Of a stretch of 64,000 nt of DNA, positions 16,354 to 27,945 are shown piece by piece. A program made the translations under genes and the position numbers. The notes below the pieces were generated by a model that saw only the letters and a program-made list of their open reading frames with translations, was not told the origin of the DNA and did not search any database. Source of the DNA: Rossellomorea orangium. Lineage in GTDB: Bacteria > Bacillota > Bacilli > Bacillales > Bacillaceae_B. The stretch covers positions 186,001 to 250,000 of the forward strand of contig NZ_JAHWGH010000012.1 of the NCBI RefSeq assembly GCF_019334305.1, written 5' to 3'. Every line of letters begins with the position of its first letter. Positions within the stretch are counted from its first letter, which is position 1.

Positions 16354-16776
16354 ATGAATAATATCTCACAAATGAAAATTGAAAAGCCCGCACATGAAAT
16401 TTTCGAGGCATTTGTTGACCCTGAAATGATAGGGAACTTCTGGTTCTCTTCAAGTTCTGAGAGGTGGGAGGAAGGAAAGACGGTTACTTTGAGATATGAA
16501 GAGTATGATGCTCAAGGTGAGATACATATAGTGGAAATTGAAGAACAAGAGAAGATTGTCTTCGAGTGGGCAGGAAACCATTTGGTGACAATAACCTTTA
16601 CTCAAGAAGAAAATGGCAGCACAATCATAGGGGTGAAAGAAGAAGGGTTCGATGAGAACGATGAAAATGTTATCAACGAATTAGTAGACAATAAAGAAGG
16701 CTGGGTTTATATGCTCACATGCTTGAAGGGATACATGGAGTATGGTGTGAATCTTCGAGCATCGCTTGTTAAGTAA
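16354..16776 (+). CDS. SRPBCC (AHSA1/START-like) protein
   Basis: A 140-residue helix-grip protein: KIEKPAHEIFEAFVDPEMI at the N-terminus, then FWFSSSSERWEEGKTV, FEWAGNHLVTITF and a long C-terminal helix GWVYMLTCLKGYMEYG, all typical of the AHSA1-like group. It probably binds a small hydrophobic ligand. TATAAT at 16313-16318 and a weak GAGCGGA ribosome site precede it. Ligand unknown. Confidence 0.8.
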   Translation: MNNISQMKIEKPAHEIFEAFVDPEMIGNFWFSSSSERWEEGKTVTLRYEEYDAQGEIHIVEIEEQEKIVFEWAGNHLVTITFTQEENGSTIIGVKEEGFDENDENVINELVDNKEGWVYMLTCLKGYMEYGVNLRASLVK

Positions 16777-16826
16777 GGATGCATGTAGCTTTTAGCTAAA
16801 TGTCCAATATGAAGTTGAATGTAAAG

Positions 16827-16860
16827 AAGCTCAGAGAAATATCTCTGAGCTTTTATCATC
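16827..16860 (+). terminator. intrinsic terminator
   Basis: 11-bp stem AAGCTCAGAGA / TCTCTGAGCTT with an AATA loop, followed by TTATC. Confidence 0.75.
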
Positions 16861-16943
16861 TTTATCTTATGTTTCTAAAAACTAAACAACTCTTCCTACT
16901 ATCATTATACCACGCTAAAAAACCATATTACAGACTGTTTCTT

Positions 16944-19586
<2,643 letters not shown>

Positions 19587-19617
19587 GAGGATCATCGTCT
19601 CGCTTTGAGACAGAGAG

Positions 19618-19656
19618 AATCATCCAGGTCGGTTATCCATCTGGATGATTTTTTTT
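19618..19656 (+). terminator. intrinsic terminator
   Basis: 10-bp stem AATCATCCAG / CTGGATGATT followed by a run of eight T. Confidence 0.9.
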
Positions 19657-19735
19657 GGTATATTTACTTTTGTTGGAAGAAAGAGAGGTATAATGGGAGT
19701 TAACTAAACTGGTTAGATTAGAGGGTGAATTAGAT

Positions 19736-20338
19736 ATGCAGGATTGGCGTAGGAAGTGGGTGATGGCCATGCTATGTGTCATTCCATTGATAGCTGGATG
19801 CAGGGTGATTGTAGTTGATGAGAGCAAAGAGACGAGTAAAGTGGAACAGGTCGTACAAAAGCCTAGTGAAGCATTGAAGCTAGACGCGAAGGCACAGTTA
19901 TTCAAGAAATCTCTTCTCATACGAGGTGAGACCACTTTACCCGAAGGTGCAATAATAGATGTTCAATTAAAACCATATCCCGATGATGCGACGTCCCTTC
20001 AAATCATCCGAACAGTCGTCGAGCCACTGGACACTATCGCATCTTCAGGAACGGTGAAAGTAAAGAAGGATGGTACGATGGAGTCGATCACAATTCCAAG
20101 ACCAAGTGAAAACAAACGCTATAGACTGGAAATCGTACTCGACCCGAGAAAACAAAATGAAGACGTACAAGAAATCCTCGGTCCACTCGGTGAAAACCTG
20201 ACTACCAGTAGCGGAAGTACTCCTCTCACCGAAGAATCTAAAGACATCACCACCATCAAAAAATACGCCAACATCATGAAACGAGAAGAACCCGACGGCT
20301 TCATGGCAAAACTCGACCTCGTAGCCTTCGAACAATAG
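19736..20338 (+). CDS. lipoprotein with LPEGA...GENL domain
   Basis: A 200-residue lipoprotein: signal peptide with lipobox I-A-G-C at Cys22, then a beta-rich domain (about 50-160) with GETTLPEGAIIDVQL, YRLEIVLDPRKQNEDVQ and LGPLGENL. The same pattern is in the lipoprotein at 42174 and in the ectodomain of the anti-sigma protein at 43226, so the three are paralogues. The fold is probably a small beta sandwich; ligand unknown. A vegetative-like TATAAT at 19691 precedes it. It is convergent with the ThDP enzyme gene. Confidence 0.75.
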   Translation: MQDWRRKWVMAMLCVIPLIAGCRVIVVDESKETSKVEQVVQKPSEALKLDAKAQLFKKSLLIRGETTLPEGAIIDVQLKPYPDDATSLQIIRTVVEPLDTIASSGTVKVKKDGTMESITIPRPSENKRYRLEIVLDPRKQNEDVQEILGPLGENLTTSSGSTPLTEESKDITTIKKYANIMKREEPDGFMAKLDLVAFEQ

Positions 20339-20404
20339 GAGGGACGGACCTCAAATCTCAGAAAATTAGAGGGACGGACCTTGCAAAGCAAGGTCCGTCC
20401 CTCT
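20337..20404. repeat. GGGACGGACCTTGC repeat / bidirectional terminator
   Basis: AGGAGGGACGGACCT (20337-20351) is repeated at 20368 and there continues into a perfect 17-bp hairpin (20368-20384 / 20388-20404, loop AAA). It lies exactly between two convergent stop codons. Its high GC content differs from its surroundings and it looks like a dispersed palindromic repeat used as a terminator. Confidence 0.75.
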
Positions 20405-20407
20405 CTC

Positions 20408-22108
20408 TTATAGTGGTGGAAGGTCAAATTTACCTTCTTCAAACAGTTGTTTGAGCATGTGTTTGGTGTAGCCGGCTGCCTGGGAGAATTGGATTTTGGC
20501 AGGCATTGGGGCTTCGTCGGCGTCTGCGACGACGTCGATGATGCATGGTTTCTTTTGTTGGATCGCCTTCTGCAAGGATGGCAGGATCTCTTCTGGTCGC
20601 TCCACACGGTATCCAACGCCACCGCAGGCTTCAGCGTATTTTGCGAAGTCAGGGTTCTGTAGGTTCGTGCCGAATTCGATATTCCCCATTACTTCCTGTT
20701 CGAACTTGATCATGGCAATCTTATGATTGTTTAGAATCACGACGATGATGGGTAAGTCATATTTGACTGCCGTTACGAAGTCCGCCATGGTCATGGCGAA
20801 TCCTCCGTCGCCGCAAATGGCAAACACCTGTCGATCGGGATAGGCGATTTGACCGGCGATGGCACCAGGCAGACCGCAGCCAAGCGTCGCGAGCCAGCTT
20901 GAGATGACAAAGGATTGATTGGTAATCGGGAAGTGTCGCGCCATCCACACCGTTACGTTTCCAACATCCACAGACAGGATGGCATCATCGGAAGCGACTT
21001 CTTTCAAGGCATGAATCAGTCTCTGAGGCTTGAGTGGAACCGATCCGTTCTCTTCTTGTGCCTCTAGCTTCTCCCACCATTTGTTCGTTCGTTCCTGATT
21101 TTTCTCGAGGAATTCCCGATTTTCGTTTCTCGCAACATGCTCAGTCAGCCATTTAAGGGAGGTGCCGGCATCACCTGCAAGGCCGACATCCACCGGGTAG
21201 CGCTTCCCGATTTGGGTCGGGTCGATATCAATATGAATCGTCTTGGCACTATCAGGCAGGAACCCTGTGAACGGGAATGAAGTACCGATCATCATGAGCA
21301 TATCGGCTTCCTGCATCGCTTCATATGAAGGCTTGGTCCCGATCAGACCGAGACCTCCTAAACAATACGGATGTTTATCAGGGATGACCCCTTTACCAGG
21401 GAGGGTCAACACGATCGGTGCCCCGACTCTTTCAGCAAAGGCTAATAATGTTTCCCGATGCCCATGAACCCCTTTTCCGGCAAGGATGATCGGCTTTTCA
21501 GCTCCCTCAATGATCTCTTTCGCTCTTTGTAAATCCTCAGGAAGCGGTGAGATGTCTTGCTTTACAGCAAAATGGGCCGTTACGCGAGCTTCATTCCCCA
21601 CTTCAAAACGGGGGATATCATCCGGAATCGTCAGCACGGATACCCCTTTTTTCGCATAGGCCGTCCGGATTGCTTGATTCACAACGGCAGGGAGCTGCTC
21701 AGCGGACATGATGCGCTGATTATAGACGGCGACATCGTCAAACATCCTCTCAAGGTTCACCTCTTGAAAGGAGTCTGTCCCTAACAGGTCCGTTTCCACT
21801 TGGCCGGTGATGGCCAATACTGGAGCTTTATCGAGCTTGGCATCATATAAGCCGTTGAGGAGATGGATCGCTCCAGGACCGGCTATCGCCGTACACACAC
21901 CCAGTTTTCCCGTCAACTTCGCATACGCTGCAGCGGCCAATGCCCCTGCTTCTTCATGCCTTACTTGAATGAACTTGATTTTGTCCTGTTTCTTTCGCAG
22001 TGGTTCGATAATCGAATTGATGGAGTCACCGGGCATCCCGTAAATATGGTCGACTCCCCATTCAATCAAAAGATCAATTAATTTTTCACCAGCGTTCTGC
22101 TTAAACAT
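20408..22108 (-). CDS. ydaP: ThDP-dependent pyruvate oxidase-type enzyme (YdaP-like)
   Basis: A 566-residue enzyme of the acetolactate synthase / pyruvate oxidase family with three domains: PYR (GVDHIYGMPGDSIN, QVRHEEAGALAAAAYAKLTG with the catalytic Glu), a central nucleotide-binding domain (KPIILAGKGV), and the ThDP domain with GDGGFAMTMADFVTAVKYDL...NN. It is closest in memory to B. subtilis YdaP, a general-stress pyruvate oxidase. It would decarboxylate pyruvate to acetate or acetyl phosphate. ATG 22108 has GAGGAG at good spacing. It is divergent from gpmA. Electron acceptor not deducible. Confidence 0.8.
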   Translation of the reverse strand: MFKQNAGEKLIDLLIEWGVDHIYGMPGDSINSIIEPLRKKQDKIKFIQVRHEEAGALAAAAYAKLTGKLGVCTAIAGPGAIHLLNGLYDAKLDKAPVLAITGQVETDLLGTDSFQEVNLERMFDDVAVYNQRIMSAEQLPAVVNQAIRTAYAKKGVSVLTIPDDIPRFEVGNEARVTAHFAVKQDISPLPEDLQRAKEIIEGAEKPIILAGKGVHGHRETLLAFAERVGAPIVLTLPGKGVIPDKHPYCLGGLGLIGTKPSYEAMQEADMLMMIGTSFPFTGFLPDSAKTIHIDIDPTQIGKRYPVDVGLAGDAGTSLKWLTEHVARNENREFLEKNQERTNKWWEKLEAQEENGSVPLKPQRLIHALKEVASDDAILSVDVGNVTVWMARHFPITNQSFVISSWLATLGCGLPGAIAGQIAYPDRQVFAICGDGGFAMTMADFVTAVKYDLPIIVVILNNHKIAMIKFEQEVMGNIEFGTNLQNPDFAKYAEACGGVGYRVERPEEILPSLQKAIQQKKPCIIDVVADADEAPMPAKIQFSQAAGYTKHMLKQLFEEGKFDLPPL

Positions 22109-22224
22109 CACACCGTCTCCTCTCCAAAATTAGTTGTTCTTATTTTGGTACAATACTTCCTAAATTACTCAATATTTCTAATCCAACATGCACATACTGA
22201 AAAAAACGACCTGGGGTGGTAAAG

Positions 22225-22992
22225 ATGAAGAAGCTTGTGTTGATCCGACACGGCGAGAGCCAATATAATCTTGAGAACCGGTTTACCGGCTGGACGGATG
22301 TGGATTTGACCGATGACGGCTATAACGAAGCAAGAAAAGCCGGGGCAGTTCTGAAGCAGCACGGGTTTGAATTTGATGTTGCTTACACATCCGTCTTAAA
22401 ACGTGCCGTCCGAACATTGTGGATCACGCTACACGAAATGGACCTGGTGTGGATTCCTGTCCATAAATCCTGGAGATTAAATGAACGGCATTATGGCGGT
22501 CTTCAGGGACTGGATAAAGATGACGTGACGGAGAAATTCGGAGAAGAGCAGGTGCATGAGTGGAGACGTTCCGCCGATATCCGGCCACCAGTGATTTCAG
22601 AAGAGGGCCATCGCGGGAATCTTTCTGATCCCAGATATGCATCTGTACCTAAAGAGGATATGCCCTTATCGGAAAGCCTTCTTGATACGGAAAAAAGGAC
22701 ACTTGTCTATTGGCATGAAGAAATTGTTCCGAGCATCCGGAACAATCAGCGTGTCATCATCTCAGCGCATGGAAATACGCTCAGGGCACTCGTGAAATAT
22801 CTTGATCACATACCCGACGACGGAATCGTCAGCCTCAACATTCCAAACAGCATCCCCCTTGTGTATGAATTGGATGACGACTTAAAGCCCATCAGGCATT
22901 ATTATCTGGATGATGAGGGAGAAGTGCCGCATGAGAAAATTCCGCGGCATATGGATTTGGATGATAGGGAGAATTGGGATTGGATGGGGTGA
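22225..22992 (+). CDS. gpmA: 2,3-bisphosphoglycerate-dependent phosphoglycerate mutase
   Basis: A 255-residue histidine phosphatase-superfamily enzyme. It has the phospho-acceptor motif [10 protein letters not shown] (R8-H9-G10), the acid loop [14 protein letters not shown], the second active-site His in [14 protein letters not shown], and the full length of GpmA. It interconverts 3- and 2-phosphoglycerate in glycolysis. Bacillaceae mainly use the cofactor-independent GpmI, so this may be an additional isoenzyme. ATG at 22225 with TGGGGTGG upstream is preferred to GTG 22216. An extended -10 (TGGTACAAT, 22146-22154) may be its promoter. Confidence 0.9.
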   Translation: MKKLVLIRHGESQYNLENRFTGWTDVDLTDDGYNEARKAGAVLKQHGFEFDVAYTSVLKRAVRTLWITLHEMDLVWIPVHKSWRLNERHYGGLQGLDKDDVTEKFGEEQVHEWRRSADIRPPVISEEGHRGNLSDPRYASVPKEDMPLSESLLDTEKRTLVYWHEEIVPSIRNNQRVIISAHGNTLRALVKYLDHIPDDGIVSLNIPNSIPLVYELDDDLKPIRHYYLDDEGEVPHEKIPRHMDLDDRENWDWMG

Positions 22993-23024
22993 AAGTTAGT
23001 TTTAATATGGAATCCTTTATATGT

Positions 23025-23050
23025 TATAATTGTATATAAATAACAATTAT
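23025..23050 (+). promoter_or_regulatory. promoter -10 with overlapping inverted repeat
   Basis: TATAAT (23025-23030) overlaps the left arm of an 8-bp inverted repeat ATAATTGT (23026-23033) / ACAATTAT (23043-23050). TTAATA 17 bp upstream is a weak -35. The repeat spans the expected transcription start of the gene at 23079 and could be an operator. Confidence 0.45.
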
Positions 23051-23078
23051 GATCATGCCGAATAAATAGGGGATTACA

Positions 23079-23747
23079 ATGAAAAAAACAGTAGTTATCT
23101 TCGTTTTTTTGTTTATTGGGTTAGCAGCAGCTTTCCTGTTGAGTGAAGGGTCGATGGCTGCAACAAGTAAAATCAAACACTTTTATGCAAACACAGAAGA
23201 AGCAAATTCTGCGGAGGGAGGCCCGCCGCTCGTTGTGAACGCTGATCAATTTACGGCTTTAGAGGGATCTCCCGACCATTCTGGCACATGGCGCCACATT
23301 ATCGTGAAAGGTAAGTTCCCTTTGGGGATTCCTTCGTCCAAAGGGTCAATTGTAAGAAAGACCATCATGTCGGCTTTAGTGGCGTTATGTTTACTAACAG
23401 TAGCAGTTTTATGGTATCGGTCTAAGAAAAAGAGATCAAATGAAGAATCAGACAATGTCGCCGATGCTCTTAAAGACCCAATCCGAAAGCAAGCCGAACA
23501 AGAGAATTCAGCAGTTCACACCGAAGAATTACCTCTATCCAGTATGAATGAAGTGCGAGAAACACTAAAACAATGGGAAAACCGGTTATCACCTTATAAA
23601 AAGAGAAAGAAAAGTGAAACCATTTCAGAGTGGTTCCATCGCATCAACGGTCCGGTAGAAGTGATCCCCCTATATGAAAAAGTCCGCTATGGGTATGCGG
23701 ACTTCTCAAAACAGGAATTGGAAAGATTCATTTCAATGCTTAAATAG
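23079..23747 (+). CDS. signal-peptide membrane protein with DUF4129-like tail
   Basis: A 222-residue protein: signal peptide (about 1-27, cut near SMAATS), an ectodomain of about 65 residues, a membrane segment at about 94-110, then a cytoplasmic half. The end, SEWFHRING...IPLYEKVRYGYADFSKQELERF, resembles the DUF4129 C-terminal helix pair (W...Y.kvRYG) found beside transglutaminase-like proteins. Function unknown. It ends at a strong bidirectional terminator. Confidence 0.65.
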   Translation: MKKTVVIFVFLFIGLAAAFLLSEGSMAATSKIKHFYANTEEANSAEGGPPLVVNADQFTALEGSPDHSGTWRHIIVKGKFPLGIPSSKGSIVRKTIMSALVALCLLTVAVLWYRSKKKRSNEESDNVADALKDPIRKQAEQENSAVHTEELPLSSMNEVRETLKQWENRLSPYKKRKKSETISEWFHRINGPVEVIPLYEKVRYGYADFSKQELERFISMLK

Positions 23748-23753
23748 TTGTTT

Positions 23754-23791
23754 AAAAAAACGATCATAGGATTCAACCTTGATCGTTTTTT
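23754..23791. terminator. bidirectional intrinsic terminator
   Basis: Stem AAAAAACGATCA / TGATCGTTTTTT, loop of 13, with A/T runs on both sides. It serves the convergent genes at 23079 and 23803. Confidence 0.85.
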
Positions 23792-23802
23792 GAACGTGAT
23801 AT

Positions 23803-24594
23803 CTATTCAATTATTTCTATCCTATCAAGCCAGTTCTGCACCAGGGAGTTGAAAACCTCTTCCTGCTCGATCTGCACATTATGACCACCCATATCAAGCA
23901 CAGCAAATGATGCCCTTGGATACTCCTCAATCAGTCGCCATGCATCCTGATACCCGACTACATGGTCTTGCCGTCCAGTAACGATCAACGTTGGATAGTC
24001 CAGTGTATGTGAAAACTCGAAGGTGAACCCATATCCATTCTCCCTGATCCGGTTTACGAACTCCTCATTCGTTTGAGTGGAAGGCATCAGGATGTCATCA
24101 CGAAATCGTTCCCATTCCCTCTGACCCTGCACGACGCCCATCGCGGAAAAGGCCTCGGCTTCCAGTGAAGAGAGATTTGATAGCACATCAGGATCCTTTT
24201 TTAATACGATCTGCTTCGGTAATTCTCTTTTATCAGTATCAGGTATGACCATAGGTGCCAGGAGCATTAAGCCTCGAACTCTATCATGCCGTGCTTCTAC
24301 AATCCCCCTCGCCATATATCCCCCATACGAATATCCGCAAATGATAAACGGTTGATCCGGAATCAGCTCGTCCAACTTTTCAAGAACGGCTGCTAACATA
24401 TCATCAGAATTCTTGATGGCCGATTGCGCTTCCGACTGACCCATTCCAGGCAGGTCTATGTAAATTCTTTGCCAGCCGCTCCTGCCCTCGAAATTCGGTT
24501 CCATTGCATGCATCATCGCCTGATGATCGAGCGTCCACCCATGGACCAACACGATCGGAAAGCCTTGTCCGATGATTTTATGATGAATAGCCAT
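23803..24594 (-). CDS. alpha/beta hydrolase
   Basis: A 263-residue alpha/beta hydrolase with a complete standard set: oxyanion strand IVLVHGW, nucleophile elbow GYS89YGG, acid Asp in VTGRQDHVVG and base His in GGHNVQIEQ. AGAAGGAGGGG precedes the ATG. Esterases, haloperoxidases and lactonases share this layout; the substrate is not deducible. Confidence 0.85.
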   Translation of the reverse strand: MAIHHKIIGQGFPIVLVHGWTLDHQAMMHAMEPNFEGRSGWQRIYIDLPGMGQSEAQSAIKNSDDMLAAVLEKLDELIPDQPFIICGYSYGGYMARGIVEARHDRVRGLMLLAPMVIPDTDKRELPKQIVLKKDPDVLSNLSSLEAEAFSAMGVVQGQREWERFRDDILMPSTQTNEEFVNRIRENGYGFTFEFSHTLDYPTLIVTGRQDHVVGYQDAWRLIEEYPRASFAVLDMGGHNVQIEQEEVFNSLVQNWLDRIEIIE

Positions 24595-24706
24595 GAAAAT
24601 CCCCTCCTTCTAATCTATTAAAAGTATATGTTTTTTTCTGGATTAATCAAAGGATACACCGCTATGCTTGTTGAATGCAGTTAAGGATAGTTTTTTCTGG
24701 AAAAAT

Positions 24707-24735
24707 TGAAACCAGAATCTGTTTGATTCGTCTTA
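24707..24735 (+). promoter_or_regulatory. ECF-sigma promoter, probably autoregulatory
   Basis: TTGAAACC (24706-24713), 15 bp, CGTCTTA (24729-24735), directly upstream of an ECF sigma gene. The element matches that before the sigma gene at 27993 (TTGCAACC, 15 bp, CGTCTAA) in sequence and spacing. Confidence 0.65.
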
Positions 24736-24763
24736 GCATTAAAGGGAATGAGGTGAGGATCGT

Positions 24764-25309
24764 GTGAGGAAGGTCAAGAATGCAGAGAACTCACACCGGG
24801 ATGCGTGGCTTGAAACCATCATGGATGAGTACGGCGAACGGCTGACGAAATTGGCTTACAACTATGTGAAAGACTGGAGTATGGCGGAAGACATCGTGCA
24901 GGAGGTTTTTGTTACATGCTTCAGGCATTATGAAAAAATAGATGAAATACTTTCATTCAAAGCATGGATCTATCGACTCGCCATCAATCGGGCGAAGGAT
25001 GTCCTGAAGAGTTCGGCGTTTAAGAGAGTGGTGATGAATTCGAGCCTGTTTTCTCTTTTTACATCAAAGGAAGCATTACCGGAAATGAGTTTAGTGAAAC
25101 GAAGCGAGGAAGAGGTTCTTTCAAAGAGCGTTCTGGACTTACCCGTTAAATATAGAGAAGTGATTATTCTTTATTATTATGAAGAATGTTCCATTGATGA
25201 GATTCAAGAACTGTTGGGTGTGAACGGAAACACGATCAAAACAAGGTTGAATAGAGGCAGAGGGAAGCTCAAAGAGATAATGGAAAGGTGGGAACAGGAT
25301 GGAACGTAA
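24764..25309 (+). CDS. ECF RNA polymerase sigma factor
   Basis: A 181-residue group-4 sigma factor. Region 2: YGERLTKLAYNYVKDWSMAEDIVQEVFVTCF and FKAWIYRLAINRAKDVL. Region 4: LPVKYREVIILYYYEECSIDEIQELLGVNGNTIKTRLNRGR with its HTH. Start GTG at 24764 with GAGGTGAGG upstream. It overlaps the anti-sigma gene by 11 bp. An ECF-type promoter with CGTC lies in front, as expected for autoregulation. Nearest relatives are Bacillus envelope-stress sigma factors; the signal is unknown. Confidence 0.9.
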   Translation: MRKVKNAENSHRDAWLETIMDEYGERLTKLAYNYVKDWSMAEDIVQEVFVTCFRHYEKIDEILSFKAWIYRLAINRAKDVLKSSAFKRVVMNSSLFSLFTSKEALPEMSLVKRSEEEVLSKSVLDLPVKYREVIILYYYEECSIDEIQELLGVNGNTIKTRLNRGRGKLKEIMERWEQDGT

Positions 25310-26303
25310 GCTTGATGAGTTAAAGAGAGCAATGGATACTACGACGCATAAAGGCCGGCATTTCACGGATATCCAAAAAAGCAAGATTCGCCATGCTGTT
25401 CACGCTCCAGTGGCAAATAAAAGCCCAAATCCACTCATTATTTACATCATGACGGCTGTGGCCCTTTGTCTAATAGGCATTTTGGTTTCAACAGAACTGT
25501 TGGTGAAGGAGAGGGGCGGGAGTAACGGGAGCCCGGATCCGTGGAAAGTCCATCACGAGTATAAAGAGAATGACAAAATTTTATTTAGCATCTTACCTGA
25601 CCCCGAGCTTCAGGTGGGTAAGGCATATGGATATATTTTTAGTTTCAAAGAACCTTTTGACACGTATAAAGGAAAAGAACTGTCTATTTCTGCGATTCAA
25701 AAAAATACAGGGAATCGAGTGGAAGTGGTGGCCCCTCAAACAATCACACAGCCTTCAATGGGGTACTCAAGCTTGCAGCGCTTCACCACCACTTTTCGGG
25801 TTCCTGATAGCGGGATATGGAAATATGAAGTCTATCTTGACGACAAGGTGTACGGTGAAGTGGTGGTTAATGTAAATGAAAACGAGGAGAGCCCTGTTAT
25901 ATTACCTGATGATATCCCTTCCTACGTTCAAGATAGTGATGTTGATGCGATCAACTGGGATCAAAAAGCGACTACCTTTGGACAGAATATGATCGGGAAT
26001 GATGGAAAGTCCGGTATCATCGGGGCCGATATGTCAAGCCTGTCCAGCCAAAAATGGATGTGGCATCTATGGAATACGGACGCTTCAAATCTGACTGTTG
26101 TTGGTTATCACAAAGACTCAGGTACCGTATACCCCGTATTAAATAATGGTGAGAGTTGGACGATTCCTCTAGGAGGGCAGAATAACGGTGCGGATGTTCA
26201 TGCTCCGTCGTCTGTAACGATTCCTGAACACGGGGAGTGGGCATTTTTACTATATGCAGATGGGGAATTGTTTGATGTGGTTGTGATGGAGATTACTCGT
26301 TGA
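25299..26303 (+). CDS. membrane anti-sigma factor with large ectodomain
   Basis: A 334-residue type-II membrane protein: cytoplasmic head of about 45 residues (DELKRAMDTTTHKGRHF, which would hold the sigma factor), one membrane helix at about 46-66, then a 265-residue extracytoplasmic part. The end, WMWHLWNTD, VVGYHKDSG and GGQNNGADVHAPSSV, resembles the DUF4871 type of Bacillus ectodomains, from memory only. The overlap with the sigma gene supports the pairing. It probably releases the sigma factor on an envelope signal. Confidence 0.75.
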   Translation: MERKLDELKRAMDTTTHKGRHFTDIQKSKIRHAVHAPVANKSPNPLIIYIMTAVALCLIGILVSTELLVKERGGSNGSPDPWKVHHEYKENDKILFSILPDPELQVGKAYGYIFSFKEPFDTYKGKELSISAIQKNTGNRVEVVAPQTITQPSMGYSSLQRFTTTFRVPDSGIWKYEVYLDDKVYGEVVVNVNENEESPVILPDDIPSYVQDSDVDAINWDQKATTFGQNMIGNDGKSGIIGADMSSLSSQKWMWHLWNTDASNLTVVGYHKDSGTVYPVLNNGESWTIPLGGQNNGADVHAPSSVTIPEHGEWAFLLYADGELFDVVVMEITR

Positions 26304-26424
26304 GAGTTGAAATTAATGTTTAGTACTCTGTTTTTACGTTATGATCGTCTGTTTTAGCTGAAAATAGGGGCCGGCACATACCACAGGGATGGTTTCTTTA
26401 GCTCCTTAATCTTCTTGACAAGAG

Positions 26425-26530
26425 AATCATGGGTTTTGAAAGAAATCATGCCAAATGAAAGATAATCGAGCGAGATCTGGCTTTTTCATGCGGGATTAAA
26501 AATTATCATGCGAGATTTCAGATAAGCATG
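26425..26530. repeat. six-unit degenerate array, 20-bp period (ATCATGCgGGATT)
   Basis: TCATG at 26427, 26446, 26486 and 26506, TCGAG at 26466 and GCATG at 26526 form units starting 19 or 20 bp apart. The better units read TCATGCGGGATT, TCATGCGAGATT, GCATGCCGGGAT and TCGAGCGAGATC. The array fills most of the region between two convergent genes. Confidence 0.75.
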
Positions 26531-26531
26531 C

Positions 26532-26569
26532 CGGGATGTCGAATTTTCTTTAAACGAAAGCACATCCCG
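26532..26569 (-). terminator. hairpin downstream of the beta-propeller gene
   Basis: 8-bp inverted repeat CGGGATGT (26532-26539) / ACATCCCG (26562-26569) with an inner TTTC/GAAA pairing, just beyond the stop of the minus-strand gene. No T-run follows; its left arm is part of the last unit of the 20-bp array. Confidence 0.4.
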
Positions 26570-26584
26570 CGCAAGATGTTTGAA

Positions 26585-27811
26585 TCAACCTGTGTAGAAA
26601 ACAACCTCCTCAACATCCCGAATCCATTCCCCAGCTTCAGTCCCATCCGGATTCCCGATCCAAAGATCCCTTTTCAAATCAGTCAGGGATGTCCCCCTTA
26701 ACCAAACGAGTTTTCCAATAGATGAGATGTACTGAGGGGCATAATCACCGAATCCTTCTGGTGGACTCGTTATCTTATTCTGTTTATTAGAATTTATATT
26801 CAGAGTGTATAGAGCTGGCAGTGGGTGTTTGCTGAAATCGTTTGTCCATGCCTGTTCCTTAAGTCTCGAAACCACAAGCGTCTTATCGGTCATCCAGTCA
26901 AAATCAAGATCAGCGTAATGTGCAGGTGTATACGTTCCTGAAACCGGCATTTCCTTTACCTTAAGGTCCTTATTTTTAAAACCGAATACGATTCTCCCGC
27001 CACCTGCTATGTAAGCTAACGTATCTGTTGTAGGTGACCATTTTGGCTGGCCGACATACAAAATCATCTCGTCCAACACCTCGAAATTTTTCCCGTCTTT
27101 ATCAATGACACACACCATATTGCTGTCCATGGACCACGAAGCGGTTGGAGAAACAACGAAAGAAATCCACTTGCCGCTCGGTGAATAGGTAAGCTGCTCG
27201 GCATAGACCGCAATCAGTTTGTTTTGATCATTTGTACCGATTTTCCGTGGGAGTGTGAAGAATGGCTTCACCCCTCCAAATAGAACGATGTCCTCATAGT
27301 TATCACTGACTTTCTTAATGAACAAAGACGCGCTTGACCATCCGTCCGGATTGAGGGTTCCCGATGAAGACAGAAGAAACCCACTGCCATTTGGAATCCA
27401 CGTGTAATCACTGACCCCGGTAGCGATGTTGTAGAATCGGTTGAGGTCTGAAATATCTAAAATACCGTTGTTTATATAGGCTAGATGGTTCTTATGGGGA
27501 GCCCATTCCGGTACATGGCCGTTATCCGAAATTCTTTTCTTACTTTGATTGTAAAGATTATAGGTCCAAAGCTCCGACTGTCCATCGGTAGATGTTTCCA
27601 TTTGATAGGCAATCAACGTTCCGTCTTTTGACCATTTGGGTTTGAAGTGGACGTTTGCTGAATTCGTTATTTGTGTTTCCTTGCCATCTAATAATGTCCA
27701 TAAGTTTCCATCCCTGATAAAGGCGGCTTTAACTTGATTATGTAAAGATGCGGAGGGAGCTGATGGAAAAATAAATACAAGGATGAAGGTTAGCAGGATG
27801 GCTATTCTCAT
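26585..27811 (-). CDS. secreted TolB-like beta-propeller protein
   Basis: A 408-residue exported protein: signal peptide MRIAILLTFILVFIFPSAPS, then six or so repeats of the TolB/WD40-like type, each with W-S/T-x-D/N-G or similar turns (PKWSKDGTLIAYQ, PEWAPHKNHLAYI, YSPSGKWISFV, PKWSPTTDTLAYI). The ATG at 27811 has AAAAGGAG upstream; the frame extends to 27955 without a ribosome site. Such propellers bind partners or act as enzymes; here the role is unknown. It lies between two ECF sigma modules in opposite orientation. Confidence 0.75.
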   Translation of the reverse strand: MRIAILLTFILVFIFPSAPSASLHNQVKAAFIRDGNLWTLLDGKETQITNSANVHFKPKWSKDGTLIAYQMETSTDGQSELWTYNLYNQSKKRISDNGHVPEWAPHKNHLAYINNGILDISDLNRFYNIATGVSDYTWIPNGSGFLLSSSGTLNPDGWSSASLFIKKVSDNYEDIVLFGGVKPFFTLPRKIGTNDQNKLIAVYAEQLTYSPSGKWISFVVSPTASWSMDSNMVCVIDKDGKNFEVLDEMILYVGQPKWSPTTDTLAYIAGGGRIVFGFKNKDLKVKEMPVSGTYTPAHYADLDFDWMTDKTLVVSRLKEQAWTNDFSKHPLPALYTLNINSNKQNKITSPPEGFGDYAPQYISSIGKLVWLRGTSLTDLKRDLWIGNPDGTEAGEWIRDVEEVVFYTG

Positions 27812-27945
27812 TGTTAAGTCTCCTTTTATGTTCGTGTTCTTACTATTTTCTTGAATCGATCCATTTATGTAGAGGGGCTTAAATAGAATCATTGACTTCA
27901 ATGCTAATATGAAAATAAAAGCATAAAAGGATTTTTTTACAATAT

